Shown piece by piece: positions 35,943-47,156 of a stretch of 64,000 nucleotides of DNA; within the stretch, counting starts at the first letter, position 1, and each line of letters starts with the position of its first letter. This DNA is from Promerops cafer (Eukaryota; Chordata; Aves; Passeriformes; Nectariniidae), in contig VZSE01015197.1 in NCBI GenBank assembly GCA_013398275.1, forward strand, positions 525,383 through 589,382. Reading direction: 5' to 3'. A model generated the notes under the pieces. The model worked only from the letters and a program-made list of their open reading frames with translations. It made no database searches and was not told where the DNA came from. The position numbers and the translations under genes are program-made.

Positions 35943-36830
35943 AACAACTTCGGTGTTGTTTCATCTACCCCAAGGAATCTATTTACAAGAACCTGTGTTA
36001 CCTTTGTCTTCAGGGGTGGATCATAACAAGCAGACACCATCTGGTATTATGTTAAAATGTGCTCAGCCAGCCTAATATAGACACGGCCTGTGCATGCTCT
36101 TCCCATAACATTTTGTACATTTCTTGCCGTATGTGACCCAGTAACAATGTCAAAGTCCTTCAAGGTCTAACTTTGTTGTAGCCACTGTGTCTGAGACTAG
36201 ACTGCCACCACCCTCCACCTGCTCCATCCCCTCCAAGAGCTTGGCAACTGGACACTCTCAGTTCTCCCAGCAGCCCAGAAGCACCCCTTTGCCAGCTTGA
36301 GCAGAAAGCTCCTGAAAAGCCTGCTCGACATTCAGCATCCAAGAGCAAAGCAGTGCACCCCATTTCCACATGAGCAGCTGCAGCCATTGTAAGACAAGCT
36401 CTACCACAGGGACCTCACAGACATGGTGTCTGGCAGTGGCAAATCTGTTGAGATCACAAGGGGTCTATATGTAAGGGCTTCTTGTATTAGCTCTGCTATG
36501 AATTAACTACTTCTTTCTTCACTTTTGCAGATATAGATGTTAATAGTAAAAGCCACATTCTGTAGCCAATACCACTTTTTCTAAATGTGTTTTCCATGAG
36601 CAGAAAAACACTCAGAACAAATCAAACCACTATTATTACAGGCTCTGCATTCTTTTCAACAAGAATATGTCTCAATGGAATTAGGGGATGAAGATTCATG
36701 TGGCAGCAAAGATGCAAGGGTTTTTGATGTGCTAGAAACCAGAGAACTGCCTGTGAATTGTCCCACAGAAATTAAGGCTTCTCCCCTTCTGACAACAGTC
36801 ATTCAAACAAGTTGTGTACCCACACCTCAC

Positions 36831-37731
36831 TGTTGGAGTCCCCCCTGCTCAATATCTTTATCAATGATCTGGACCAGGGGATCGAGGGTACCTACAGTAA
36901 GTTTGCAAACCGTGTAGGAGTGTTGATCTGCTTGGAGGGTAGGAAGGCTCAAAAGAGGGATCTGGACAGGCTGGATCAATGGGCTTAGGCATGTGTTTCA
37001 ACAAGGCAAAGTTGGGTTCTTGGGTCATAACAACCCCATGCAGTGCAACAGGCTAGGGGCAGAGTAGCTGGAAAGCTGCCCCGCAGAAAAGGATCTGGGA
37101 TGCTGGTTGACAGGGCTGAACATGAGCCAGCAGTGGGCCTAGGTGGCCACGAAGGCCAATGGCATCCTGGCTTCTTTCAGCAATAGTGCAGCCAGAGCAG
37201 AGATTGTCCCTCTGTACTCAACAGTGGTGAGGCCACTCCTCATATCCTGTGTTCAGTTTTGTTCAGTTCATCTCACTAAAAGAAAGATATTGAGGTGCTG
37301 GAGTGTGTCCAGAGGGCAGTGAAGCTGGTGAAGGATCAGGAGCATAAGCTGGATGAAGAGAAGCTGAGAAAGCTGGGGTTGATTAGCTTGAAGGAAAGGA
37401 GGCTCAGGGGCAGATATATCACTTTCTACAGCTACCTAAAGGAGGTTGTAGTGAGGTGGGGGTTTGTCTCTTCTCCCAAATAACAGGTGACATGATAAGA
37501 GGAAATGCCTTCAAGTTGTACTGGGGAGGTTTTAGGAAAAATTTCTACACCTAAAAGGTAGTCAGACATTGGAACCAGCTGCCCAGGGAAGTGGTTGAAT
37601 CAAAATCCCTGGAGGTATTCAAAACGTATGTAGATGTGACATTTAGGGATATGGTTTTAGTGATGGACTTGACAGTGCTGTTGATGATTTCAATAGGTCT
37701 TTTCCAACTTTAACGATTCTATGATTCAATG
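36831..37731 (+). mobile_element. CR1 LINE, about 900 bp of the 3' end, plus orientation
   Basis: The copy enters in the reverse-transcriptase region of ORF2, where CAATATCTTTATCAATGATC encodes the familiar FINDLD stretch. It continues through blocks such as GGACAGGCTGGATCAATGGG, AACAACCCCATGCAG, GCTGAACATGAGCCAGCAG, AAGGCCAATGGCATCCTGG and TGTGTCCAGAGGGCAGTGAA. It ends in the 3' UTR with GGTCTTTTCCAACTTTAACG and the terminal GATTCTATGATTCAATG. Several internal stops and small deletions make it non-coding. The octamer end has no poly(A) tail, as usual for CR1. Plus-strand ORFs inside it (for example 37295-37483) are fragments of the dead frame. Confidence 0.96.
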
Positions 37732-40700
37732 AAAAACACCTGCAGAATGTTCCTCTAGTCTCCTTCCTGCTCTCTTCCCTAGGGAGGCTTCCTTTTATCA
37801 CTTCCCAGTGCTGTCAAGCTTCTTTGGAAATAATCGTGTTTGACAGTTCTGGGGTTAAGAATAATATCTTGTTGTCGCATGTCCCAGCAGACATGCACTA
37901 AGCAATTTATCATAGTCCACACAGCAGGGTTATACTATCTCATATTAAATGCAAGACCTTTATCTAGAAGTGTGATCTTATGTGTGGTTAGTGAATTTGG
38001 TTTCAATTACCATGTATTTATTCACATCTTAGTTTCAGTGCTAATCCTCCGCATCAGATGGCTTTGCTAAATATTACTATAACAAATGCCATTTTATGCT
38101 AATTAGTATGAAAGATTTCAGCTATTGTTTATTTATTAATTCAAGCAAAATGCTTGTAAATAAGACAGAAACAGGGCAAGGGGATAGAGAAGAGAAAACA
38201 AATCCAGCCCTTGCATTAGACTTGTAAATTATTTCTGTAAATTTTCAATTTCGTACATGGAAATTAATGGTTTGTAGCAGAGCTAATTATTTCCTCTTAG
38301 AATAAATAATTTATTGGAGACCAATTATAAATAAAAAATAACTGATACAATAAAAGTGTTAACAAATGCACCAAAAATACCATTTTTTGTGGACTAAAAA
38401 AAAAAAAAAATCCCCAAAAACATAGCTTGTGGTAATGATTATCTAAATCTTCACTGGTTTGTATAGTATAGTGTCAACTTGGCTGCTGTTGCCAGGATAT
38501 GTAAAGAAGTTAGTGATGTATTGTGTTTATTGTGTGCAGATCCTAAGGGTTTTTTCCTGTTTCTTGCTCTTCATTTCTACCATCCTTTTTGTGTGCATAA
38601 ATATGGTATGTGTGCATGCATACACATACACACTCCTGAACTGCAGAGTTTGTCTATATGGAGCTTACATACGTGGTTTGGCACAGATCCTTCCCGACAT
38701 TTGCACCTCACTGGTGCAGCACTTCTCCTCTGCTACTCCTTTTTTAAGACAAAAACCAGGAGGGAATGATGAGGAATGCACAGAGCTGATAGCAGAAGAT
38801 TGTCTGCTTTAACATAACAGACTCAGAGGCAGAAGATGGTTACTCAGCAGGGCAAACGAATTCTTCCTTTCCTCTCTTTTCTCCAGAGAGGTTATTAACA
38901 GTCAGATGGCATACAGCATAGATTCCCATTAACTATTTTAGAGAAAAAGAGGACAATGAAAACAATCTTGAAGCCTGAGCATAAAACTTCACAGTATGAA
39001 AAGAGTGGTGATTTACAGGAGAGGGATTTTCAAGGCCTTGAAAGACCAGATACACTCTCAGGAATGTTCAAATGCAGCAAAGAAATGCAGACTGAAAACA
39101 AACAGATATCCGAGGATCTTTATCTTCCTGCCAGTCAGGACTACTCAGTATTACAGCCATATCAGTACAACATTTCTCTATGTTTAGTCTAACAAAAAGA
39201 CAGGACATGTTCACTTGATGAACAAGGGAAAATCTAATAAAAAGCCCCTCTGTGCTCTGGCAAGGCATGCTACATTATCCACTTGTGTATAAAAAACAAT
39301 CCACCTGTATAACTAGCAAGTACACTGCATTCCTACCCATTTTTGAGGAACATCTCACTGAAAATAAGGTGGAATTTATTCTTCTTTGTATTTTCTGGAT
39401 TGCAAATTTATTTAAATTTATTGTTTTTCTTTTGAGCCTCTTGGCTGTGTTGCAGCTCCCAAACTAGCTTGTTCTAAAATGCCTGTTGTTAAGACAGGTG
39501 GGTCCTATTTACTCATGTCCTTAATTACACAAGTGTATAGCAGAGATACTTTGTCTTACTTAAATAAATGAAAAAGCAGTGTTATTACAGTCCCACAACA
39601 ATGATTTTACTGGGGCTTTCAGATAACTGCTGTCACCAAATGAAGCTACATCATAATTATAAAAATGGAATTTTTTTTTAAAGAGGAATGAGACCATGTA
39701 GTAATTTTCTATTAGTATACATGCACTCAGGTATGAGAACTCAACCCATAAAATTTCTGCATGTTTACCTCTAGCTAGAACATCATACTTACAAGGAGGA
39801 CTGATCACACACCTGTATCACTGTGGTTTCTTTTATGCTTGTGACTCTATTTTGTCTGAGTTTCTGTCAGTTACAGCAAACCACAGACTTTAATATGAGC
39901 CAGAAAAACTTCAGATATATTTACTTTAGGTATTGCTCATTTCTAAAGTGTCAATGGATTTGACTTTATGTAGTGAAGATGCCACTCCAGTACCTTTACC
40001 CTATTGTTTTGTATTCTATTGGCGTTTTAAATTAAGAAAAAAATCTGCTATATTCATGTATATTTTATCACAGGGAACCTTCTAATCAAATCCTCCAGAC
40101 TAGAGCAGCATTCTATTGTTCATGTTCTCATTTGGAAGAGAGGATTAAGAAAACTTCTATCAGAAAAGGCAGAGCAATGAAGGGATCAGGAAACTGACTA
40201 AATGCTGAGAATACTGAAATGTTGGCAAATCAGTGGCATCTTGCATGAAACTATAGCAAAGGGCCTAGAGCAAAAACAGTGAGATAAAGGACATGGCAAA
40301 GGTGTCTCTTGTCCTGCCATCAGTGTTACATGGCAGAAAAATCTTAAGTCTGCTTTTAGTCTATGGACCTATGGGATAGTTCTGAATACTTGAAATGATG
40401 AGACCACCATGACCATCTCTTTTGCCTATGTTCAAACTTACAAAAGTTTTGATATTTTAGCATTGTTTTTTACCAGTTTTTTTATGTTAATCATCTTAAC
40501 ACCCTTCTCTTTCCACATCCTAAACTGAGGACACTGTCCTAAGGCCTGAATCTTATATACATATGTCCTCAAGAAAACAATATGGATAAATCACTGTTAT
40601 CTGTTGCTGTCCCCATTCCCCACTGAAATGAAGAAGATTGCTTGTTCAGCTCTATGGCATAAGATTTAATTGAAACCAGGAAGGGAAATTCTGCCCACGC

Positions 40701-43700
40701 AGTGTAATTGTAATATGGCTATTTGAATCATTAACATATATCAATATATTTGAAAATGGAGGGTTAAACATGTTTCTAATAACAGGCTAAAATGTAGAAT
40801 AGGAAGCTGAAAGCAAGGATCTGAAAATAACAAGGAGTTACAGTTGTCAACTACAGTAAGGAGAAGAGTGTAGAGAGATTCAAGTAACAAGGGTGGTAGC
40901 CAGGTTCCTGTTTATATGACTGTGTTGCCTACAGGGGAAGGAGAATAGGGGTATTTAAAAGTTTCTGTAGTTGAAATTGAGTTTTTTCAGTTCATTTGTT
41001 ATTTAATCAGGAGGATCTCTGACTCAGTCATATACCTCAGTACTGAACAAGGTTTTGTGTGTACATAGGTCAACAATCTTTCAATTACTATCTGTAGATC
41101 AAAAATAGCTTGAGCTGACACCTCAGTACACAATATTCAGAAACAACCACCAAATTAAATCTTCTTCTCCCATTAAACAAAGATCGCTGATCTGTGTATA
41201 TATTAGCTGTATTTTAGCTTTAGGCATTAATACTTTTACAGAACTAGTACTTATGGAATTGATCTGAGGAAATGGCAAGAAACTCAGCTGTGACATGATT
41301 TTCAGAAATCCTGCAAGCTTATAATAGATTCAACACCTTTTATGGCCACCGGCCTCTGGATATGAAATAAAGAGAAAACAGTTCTCTCTCAGATTGATTT
41401 TTCAGAAAAAAGTTTATGTCCTGAGGACCCTGAATAATCAGCAAGCAAATATTTTATTTCACATATTAATCCCTGCCTACTGGTTTCTTAGAATTTACAG
41501 ATTTTATACTGTTTGCAACTTACGCAATAGCAACCTGGTTTGGATTTTATTCTTCCTAAAAGTTTGAGCTAACTGAAAAATGTCAACTCTAAAGAGCATG
41601 TGTCTTTGAGTAACTTAAAATAACAGTGACATCTTCTGCCTCAAATCCTTCAAATTGTTCTTCCACAAATACTTTCAGGAGTCAGTAATGTCATGGAAGA
41701 TTAAATAGTTGGATTTCTGAGAATGAATTTAAGATCTCAAAGAAGCAAGGTGCCTACACACCACTTTTATGATTACACATTTGGTTGAGTACCCACACAA
41801 GAAAACCACAGTCTTCATTTCTATACCAGGTGTACGGAATTCTATCTCTGCAATATATTTACTAGGTTTTTTAATTTTCTTACTGCACCATTTGAACCTG
41901 GGCTTTGTTAATAACATTTGGGACCTGGCAAGACCTCTGAAAAAAACCCCAGCAGAAATAGATGATGTTATAGTTCAGTTTAAATAGATATAACGCTTCT
42001 TCTTACAGCTTTAATACAAGCATGAATAATTATTTTTGTGGTTTAACTTATTACATATATGTATCACAAAAGAGATACATAAATAACAGTGACAATGGAA
42101 TTTCCAGTGATACAATAGTATTTCTAGTTGTTTCTGATATAATATGCAATTTTAAAATACTTGATGACTTTCAAAATAAGCTTAAAGGTCTGAACTCTTC
42201 TCCTCCAGAAGGAGGAGAAGGTTTTTTGAAAAGTAGTCTCTAAAGAGAAAGGAAAGAAGAAAACCTCCAAAATTCCAACTTCTAATTTGATTTTCAATTC
42301 TTATTTTAAAAAAGTGTTTCTTTTCATTATTCATTTAGGCGGGCTCCTGAGATTGCTTTTCAAATTTTAAGGAAGCAGTGCTGGAATTCAAAAAAGACTA
42401 TACAGCATCTAAAAATAACAGGAATCATTCAGTTTTACAATAATTCAAATAATTAAGTAACAAGCTTTGCCAACCTCAATTTAAAGGAGATTAGTTATGA
42501 ATGATGTTTTTTTCCCCCTTGGTCCTATCAAAATAAACCCCATGTTTCTTTAAAGCAATCTTGCTGATAATACATATACCTGTCATGCCATTCCATTTGA
42601 GTGCTTGGGGAAATAAAAATTCATAGCAATTGATTGCCCTGTGTAGCCATGGCTCCAGGTGCCCTTTCAAATATTCATAAAGATCTTAAAGGGGTCCCTG
42701 TGGATCCCATTTGCCTGCTGTATATTTATATATCACTCCAGTCTTCAGGAAAATCGTCAAACAGAAGTCACTTTTGCAGTTAGGTATTATTGACTCTTTC
42801 TACCTTGTAGATTTTTGTATTCTCATGTTGTGTACTGTGAGGGAAAAATGGAACAAGATGAAGAAATGTTTATGAATATCACAGACCAAGGGTTAAGAGT
42901 TCTTCGTTAAAGGTGGGGGCTTGAAAGCTCTAACTGATCATAAATGGATGAAATGAAAAGACATAAATGTTAAAATTGGAGTCAAATGGAGACAAAGCTG
43001 AGATAAAAATAAAGGACAAAATGTCACATTTGCACTCAAATTCAGACCACTAAATTCAGAGCTACATGCCTGTTGAGCATTCAAAACTTCACACTGAGAT
43101 CAATGTAAAGATTGAGTACAAATGTAAAGCAATTTTTTAAAGTTTAACCCTCTTTTAGAAAACATGTTCATGGTATTAAGTGTGTGAAACATATCTCAAT
43201 CAACTGGCAATTTCAGGGATCTTCCCTTCTCCCACTCTCCCTAGTAACTCTCTCTTCACAAGAGAGTTGAGAACAACTTTTAATCCCCTCTGTAAATGCT
43301 TTGTCTTATCTGTTCTGTTCAAAAAGTCATGGAGCAGGAGCTGCTCATCCAGTCTCATAGAAACATCAATATCAGTTTGCAGTAAGAAATTCTGTCCACA
43401 CAACAATTCAGGAGTTAGCAGACAGTTTCTATTTCCATCTTTCAAAGTTAATGAGATTTTCAGCTTCTATTTGCTTCTCTGTTTTGTAGAACATTCCCAA
43501 ACTATGTTTAAAATATGTTCTGAGTTGAAGCTCAGAGTGCTCCCTGAGCTCTCCAATCCTTACCCTGTTCTGCAGCAGCTGCAATTAACTTAACAGGCCA
43601 TCACTATTGACACTGCTCCCATATCCTTGCTCCAGCAGAGCATGACAACAGGAGTGCAACAGAGAGCCAGAACCTGGTCAGGAAATGACTGTTGTCTGTC

Positions 43701-44081
43701 ACCAGTCGTTTCCATTCTGCTGCTTAGGTAATGACTGCAGTTCAGAGTCCAGGAGTTAATTAGAAACGTAGAGGCTCTGGTATCACCTATGAAGTAACAG
43801 CATAAGCTACACTAATGTCCACAGCACAGAACACTGGTGAAAGGCAATTATGGGTCATGACACCTGTCACAGATTTGTACCATCTAGAGCTACGAGTTGA
43901 AACATGAAATTTTAAGTACATCACCATCAGTATACATTAGGATAGACATCAGAAGATTTATTCTGAGACACAGTGTTATCCAACAGATTCTACAGGCTTT
44001 TGCCAAGTGATTTTTCACAGTCTTCAAAAATACGTGAGAAATATGATTTATGAAACAGAGTTCAAAAAATTTCAATAGGAN
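37732..44081. other. Unique AT-rich DNA, possible conserved elements
   Basis: About 6.3 kb with no gene or transposon recognised. It includes segments that resemble conserved non-coding DNA (about 38090-38340 and 42550-42740) and a perfect hairpin at 42197-42220. ORFs of up to 137 codons (for example 43180-43593) have no domain, and a second ORF overlaps it on the opposite strand. Confidence 0.55.
42197..42220. repeat. Perfect hairpin, 10-bp arms, 4-nt loop, then a T run
   Basis: CTTCTCCTCC and GGAGGAGAAG pair exactly around AGAA, and the second arm is followed by GTTTTTT. The layout resembles a transcription terminator, but in vertebrate DNA it is more likely a purine/pyrimidine accident. 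Confidence 0.7.
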
Positions 44082-44239
44082 AGAAGGAGAAGGAGAAGGA
44101 GAAGGAGAAGGAGAAGGAGAAGGAGAAGGAGAAGGAGAAGGAGAAGGAGAAGGAGAAGGAGAAGGAGAAGGAGAAGGAGAAGGAGAAGGAGAAGGAGAAG
44201 GAGAAGGAGAAGGAGAAGGAGAAGGAGAAGGAGAAGGAA
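44082..44239. repeat. (GAGAAG)n hexanucleotide array, about 26 units
   Basis: An almost perfect run of GAGAAG units, pure purine on the plus strand, starting just after an N at 44081. Its frame reads as alternating Gly and Glu, which is an artefact. Pure purine tracts of this length can form triplex DNA, and the length is probably polymorphic. The N suggests the assembler could not settle the left edge. Confidence 0.97.
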
Positions 44240-45245
44240 AGATTTAGTTTTAATTAAAGTGACTAGAAGAGAAAAAAACCTAAACCAACAGTGTATATGC
44301 CACTAAGTTCTGTGACATTGTACAAATAGATGTAATGACACAATCAGTATGTAAAATGATGCACTTATTTTCCCCTTAAAAAGCAGGTGTTTGTTTATGC
44401 AGTAGCTTTCCCAATTGAAATCAGGATGCAAATCAGCAGGAAGTGAATGTTCACCATGGGCAGTTTTCTCTGCTCTTGGTAGATTGGATGAATCCACAAT
44501 CTCAGGCACTCGGTTGTCTCTCACATACGTCAAGAAACTCACAGGAGAAAAAAAAGGAGGAAACAAATGTAGCACTATGAGGTTAATTTAAAACCTGAAA
44601 AATAGGGAAATTAAGACACAAGTCTCTCTCCATAGTGTATGAAAAAGAGCAGGAGGCCACCATATGGGCTGCAAAACATTTTGTAGAATGATTTAATTAA
44701 AATAAATTTAAGTATCTCCTCTAAGCTCTATTGCGTATATGAGTTTTGTCAGATAGACCATATAGCATTTGCAAAGAAACATAAGATAAAAGGCCAACAA
44801 TAAACATGAGTCATTATCTATTTATGTGTTGGGTATGCCAATATCCCCATCTGTTACCTTAGTGGACAAAATCCATTTGCTGAAACCAAGGAAGACTTTA
44901 CTTCATACAGTTAAGACTATCAAATATGAATGAAGAGAAAGTGGAAAAGCTTGTCCTGAATGTACTGGATAACATCAAAGGTTTGGAAACTCTCTTGCAA
45001 GTGGTACCTGTAGTACTGAAATTTTCAGTAAATATTCTGGGATACATGCTACAGGAGTCAGGAGTTAGTCTTTATGGTCCAGTTCACAATCCACTGTGAA
45101 GTCCAATGGAAAAATGTCTCTTCTTAATGAAAATTTTAGTGGTATTGTCTCTCGCAGTTTCAACACGGTGTCAATGATTCTTTGCAATGCATGCAACTAC
45201 AAAATAATTATTTCCTAGGTGTGATGGAAAGGGATTTGATAAATG

Positions 45246-45247
<2 letters not shown>
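44240..45247. other. Unique AT-rich DNA
   Basis: About 1 kb between the hexanucleotide array and the poly(A) tract. No gene or repeat recognised. Confidence 0.55.
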
Positions 45248-45301
<54 letters not shown>

Positions 45302-45305
45302 NAAA
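45248..45305. repeat. Poly(A) tract, 54 A before an N
   Basis: An uninterrupted run of A from 45248 to 45301, an N at 45302, then AAAGAAGAGAAGAGAAAA. No retrocopy with a recognisable body ends here, so it may be a simple homopolymer expansion. The N makes the true length uncertain. Confidence 0.95.
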
Positions 45306-45455
45306 GAAGAGAAGAGAAAATACAGAATAATATTCACATTTGATTTTGCGAGACAGAAGAGAACTCCATTCTTCTGTGGTTTAGGCCATAGCTCCCCATA
45401 TCTTCTCACTTTTTGTTTTGCAGAAATAAAAATACTTACAATGAAACATTTTTTA

Positions 45456-46512
45456 CGTGGTGGGCAGATCTTTTCAAGCTCCCTGGTGTCCACCAAGTAA
45501 CTCTATTACTCCTCCTTCTTTACAGGACAGGGGAAAGCTCATGGGTTGAGATATGGGTAGGGAGATACCTTACCAGTTGCTGTCATGGCAAAACAGTCTT
45601 GCCTTGGAGAAAACTCAATGAAACACTGGAACAGGTTGCCCTGGGAGGTGGTGGATGCCCCATTCTTGAAAACAACCAAGGTAAGGTTGAACAGGACTCT
45701 GACCAACCTGATCTAGATGAACATCTCCCTGCTCATTTTAGGGGTCCCTTCCAACACAAATACTTTTATGATTATGTGATAAGATTAATGTAATTAATTA
45801 CCAACTGAAAAAGGTATGATAATTAAAGCTAAGATAAAATCTAAAACCACCTTCTCCCTCTCTTTACTTCTTTCCATGCTCAAATTCTCTCTAAGATTTC
45901 CTACCTCCTCTCCCCCAACAATGCAGAGGGATGGGGAACAGGGACTATGGTGAGTTTATAATGTTTTTTCAGCCAATCCCTTCTTCTCCTACTCTTCCCT
46001 TCCTGCAGTGTGGAGACAGTTCTTCGCAAACTGCTCCCATGTGGGTCCTCTTCTAGGGGTACAACCCTTCAGGAGCAGTCTGCTCCAGAATGACTTCTCA
46101 CAGGATCACAGGTCCTGCCAGCAAACCTTCTCCAGCATGGGCTCCTCATCACAGGGCTACAGGAGCACAGCTGCCTCACCATGGGCTGCCCCAAATCTGC
46201 GGGCGGATCTCTTGTCTATGCCTGAAGCAGCTCCTCCACCTCCTTCTTGACTGATTTTGTCTGCAGGGCTGTTTGCCTCACATATTCTCTCTCCTCTCTC
46301 CCATTTGCTGTTTCACAGCAGTCTTTACCCTTTCTTATAGATGTTATTCCAGTGGCACTATCCCCATCACTGAAGGGCTCAGCTCTGGCCAGTGTGGGTC
46401 TGTCTTGAAGCTTGAGCCAACTAGAACAGGCTCTGTCCATCATGTGGGCAGCTCCTTGTGCCTTCTCACAGAAGCCACCCCTGCAGCCTTTTGCTATAGA
46501 AACCTCGCCACA
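45456..46512 (-). mobile_element. Avian ERV solo LTR family A, near full-length, minus orientation, interrupted by CR1
   Basis: On the plus strand the element runs from CGTGGTGGGCAGATC to CCTCGCCACA. This corresponds to the reverse complement of the whole family LTR (family start TGTGGCGAGG, end near CCCACCACA). Left of the insertion are CTGGTGTCCACC, GGACAGGGG and CATGGCAAAACAGTC. Right of it are TTAATTACCAACTG, CTACCTCCTCTCCCCC, GTGGGTCCTCTTC, CATGGGCTGCCCC and CACATATTCTC. The CR1 fragment at about 45621-45787 splits it. The promoter region is degraded (TTTCTTATAG at about 46332). It lies on the same strand as the 13.6-kb copy and opposite to the 10.3-kb copy. No viral genes are attached. 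ORFs at 46008-46557 are shadows. Confidence 0.85.
45621..45787 (+). mobile_element. CR1 3' end fragment nested inside an LTR, plus orientation
   Basis: About 165 bases matching the last part of bird CR1: ACACTGGAACAGGTTGCCC, GGTGGTGGATGCCCC, CCTGATCTAGATGAACATC, GGGGTCCCTTCCAACAC, and a degraded octamer end (CTTTTATGATTATGTGAT). The LTR sequence stops at its left edge and resumes at its right edge. The flanks carry a possible short duplication, CAATG on the left and TAATG on the right. It is therefore a late CR1 insertion into an existing LTR. Confidence 0.85.
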
Positions 46513-46650
46513 CAAACAAATACAGTTAATGTGACACAACTCTGTGACACTCATTAGCTGGAGGGAAACTGAATTTTGATTTGGGTTAAAATATTGAGAA
46601 AAAAATATAACCGTGATTCTTGCGCCACTCTGTTCTTCACTTGTGTGTCC

Positions 46651-47156
46651 TCATCTTCAGTCCTGTGTGCAGCTTTGGCCACCACGATATAAGACATTAA
46701 ACTATTAGAGTGTATCCAAAGGAGGGCAACAAATATGGTGACAGGCCTTGAGGGGAAGCAATATGAAGAATGATTTAACTTGTTCTGTTCGGCCTGGAGT
46801 AGAGGAGACTGAAGGGAGACCTCATTGCACACTAAAGCTGCCTAGCAAGGGGAAGAGGAGGGGCAGACCTGATCTTTTCTCTGTGGTGCCCAGGGACAAG
46901 ACTCAAGGGGATGGCCTGAACTGTCAGGGGACTTTTAGTTTGGTTATTAGGCAAAGATTATTCACCAAGAGTGGGGTTGGGTGCTGGAACAGGCTCCCCA
47001 GGGAGTTGGTCACACCAAGCCCGACGGAGTTCAAGACGTGTTTGGCAATGCTGTCAGGCACATGGTGTGACTCTTGGGGACGGTGTTGTGCAGGGCCAGG
47101 AGTTGGACCCAATAGTGCCTTCCAATTTGTCATTTTCTGAGGTTCTGTGATTCTGA
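46651..47156 (+). mobile_element. CR1 LINE 3' end, about 500 bp, plus orientation
   Basis: It begins in the end of ORF2 (CCTGTGTGCAGCTTTGGCC, AGAGTGTATCCAAAGGAGGG). It continues with AGACCTCATTGCAC, GGGGAAGAGGAGGGGCAG, TGGAACAGGCTCCCCAGGG, TCAGGCACATGGTGTGACTC and GGGCCAGGAGTTGGACC, and ends GGTTCTGTGATTCTGA. The end motif and several blocks differ from the 36.8-kb copy, so it belongs to a different CR1 subfamily. Stops and frameshifts are present. The 130-codon ORFs on both strands here are parts of the element. Confidence 0.95.

Larger units (their letters stand above)
26826..36830. other. About 10 kb of unique AT-rich DNA
   Basis: The longest stretch without a recognised transposon. It holds simple A-rich tracts (27951-28000 and 28798-28811), an 18-base tandem repeat at 35897-35942, a GC-richer patch at about 36165-36400, and a possible coding remnant at 35160-35440. 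None of the 60- to 80-codon ORFs carries a recognisable domain. Confidence 0.55.

Noticed and set aside
43180..43593. 137-codon plus-strand ORF with an 81-codon ORF opposite
   Set aside because: Serine-, leucine- and phenylalanine-rich peptide without a domain, no splice or promoter context, and no retroelement motif. Treated as chance.
44050..44247. Gly-Glu repeat ORF
   Set aside because: Pure translation of the GAGAAG hexanucleotide array.
45215..45500. Poly-Lys and poly-Phe ORFs
   Set aside because: Translation of the poly(A) tract.
46748..47140. 130-codon ORFs on both strands
   Set aside because: Both fall inside the plus-strand CR1 at 46651-47156. The plus-strand one is a broken remnant of the element.
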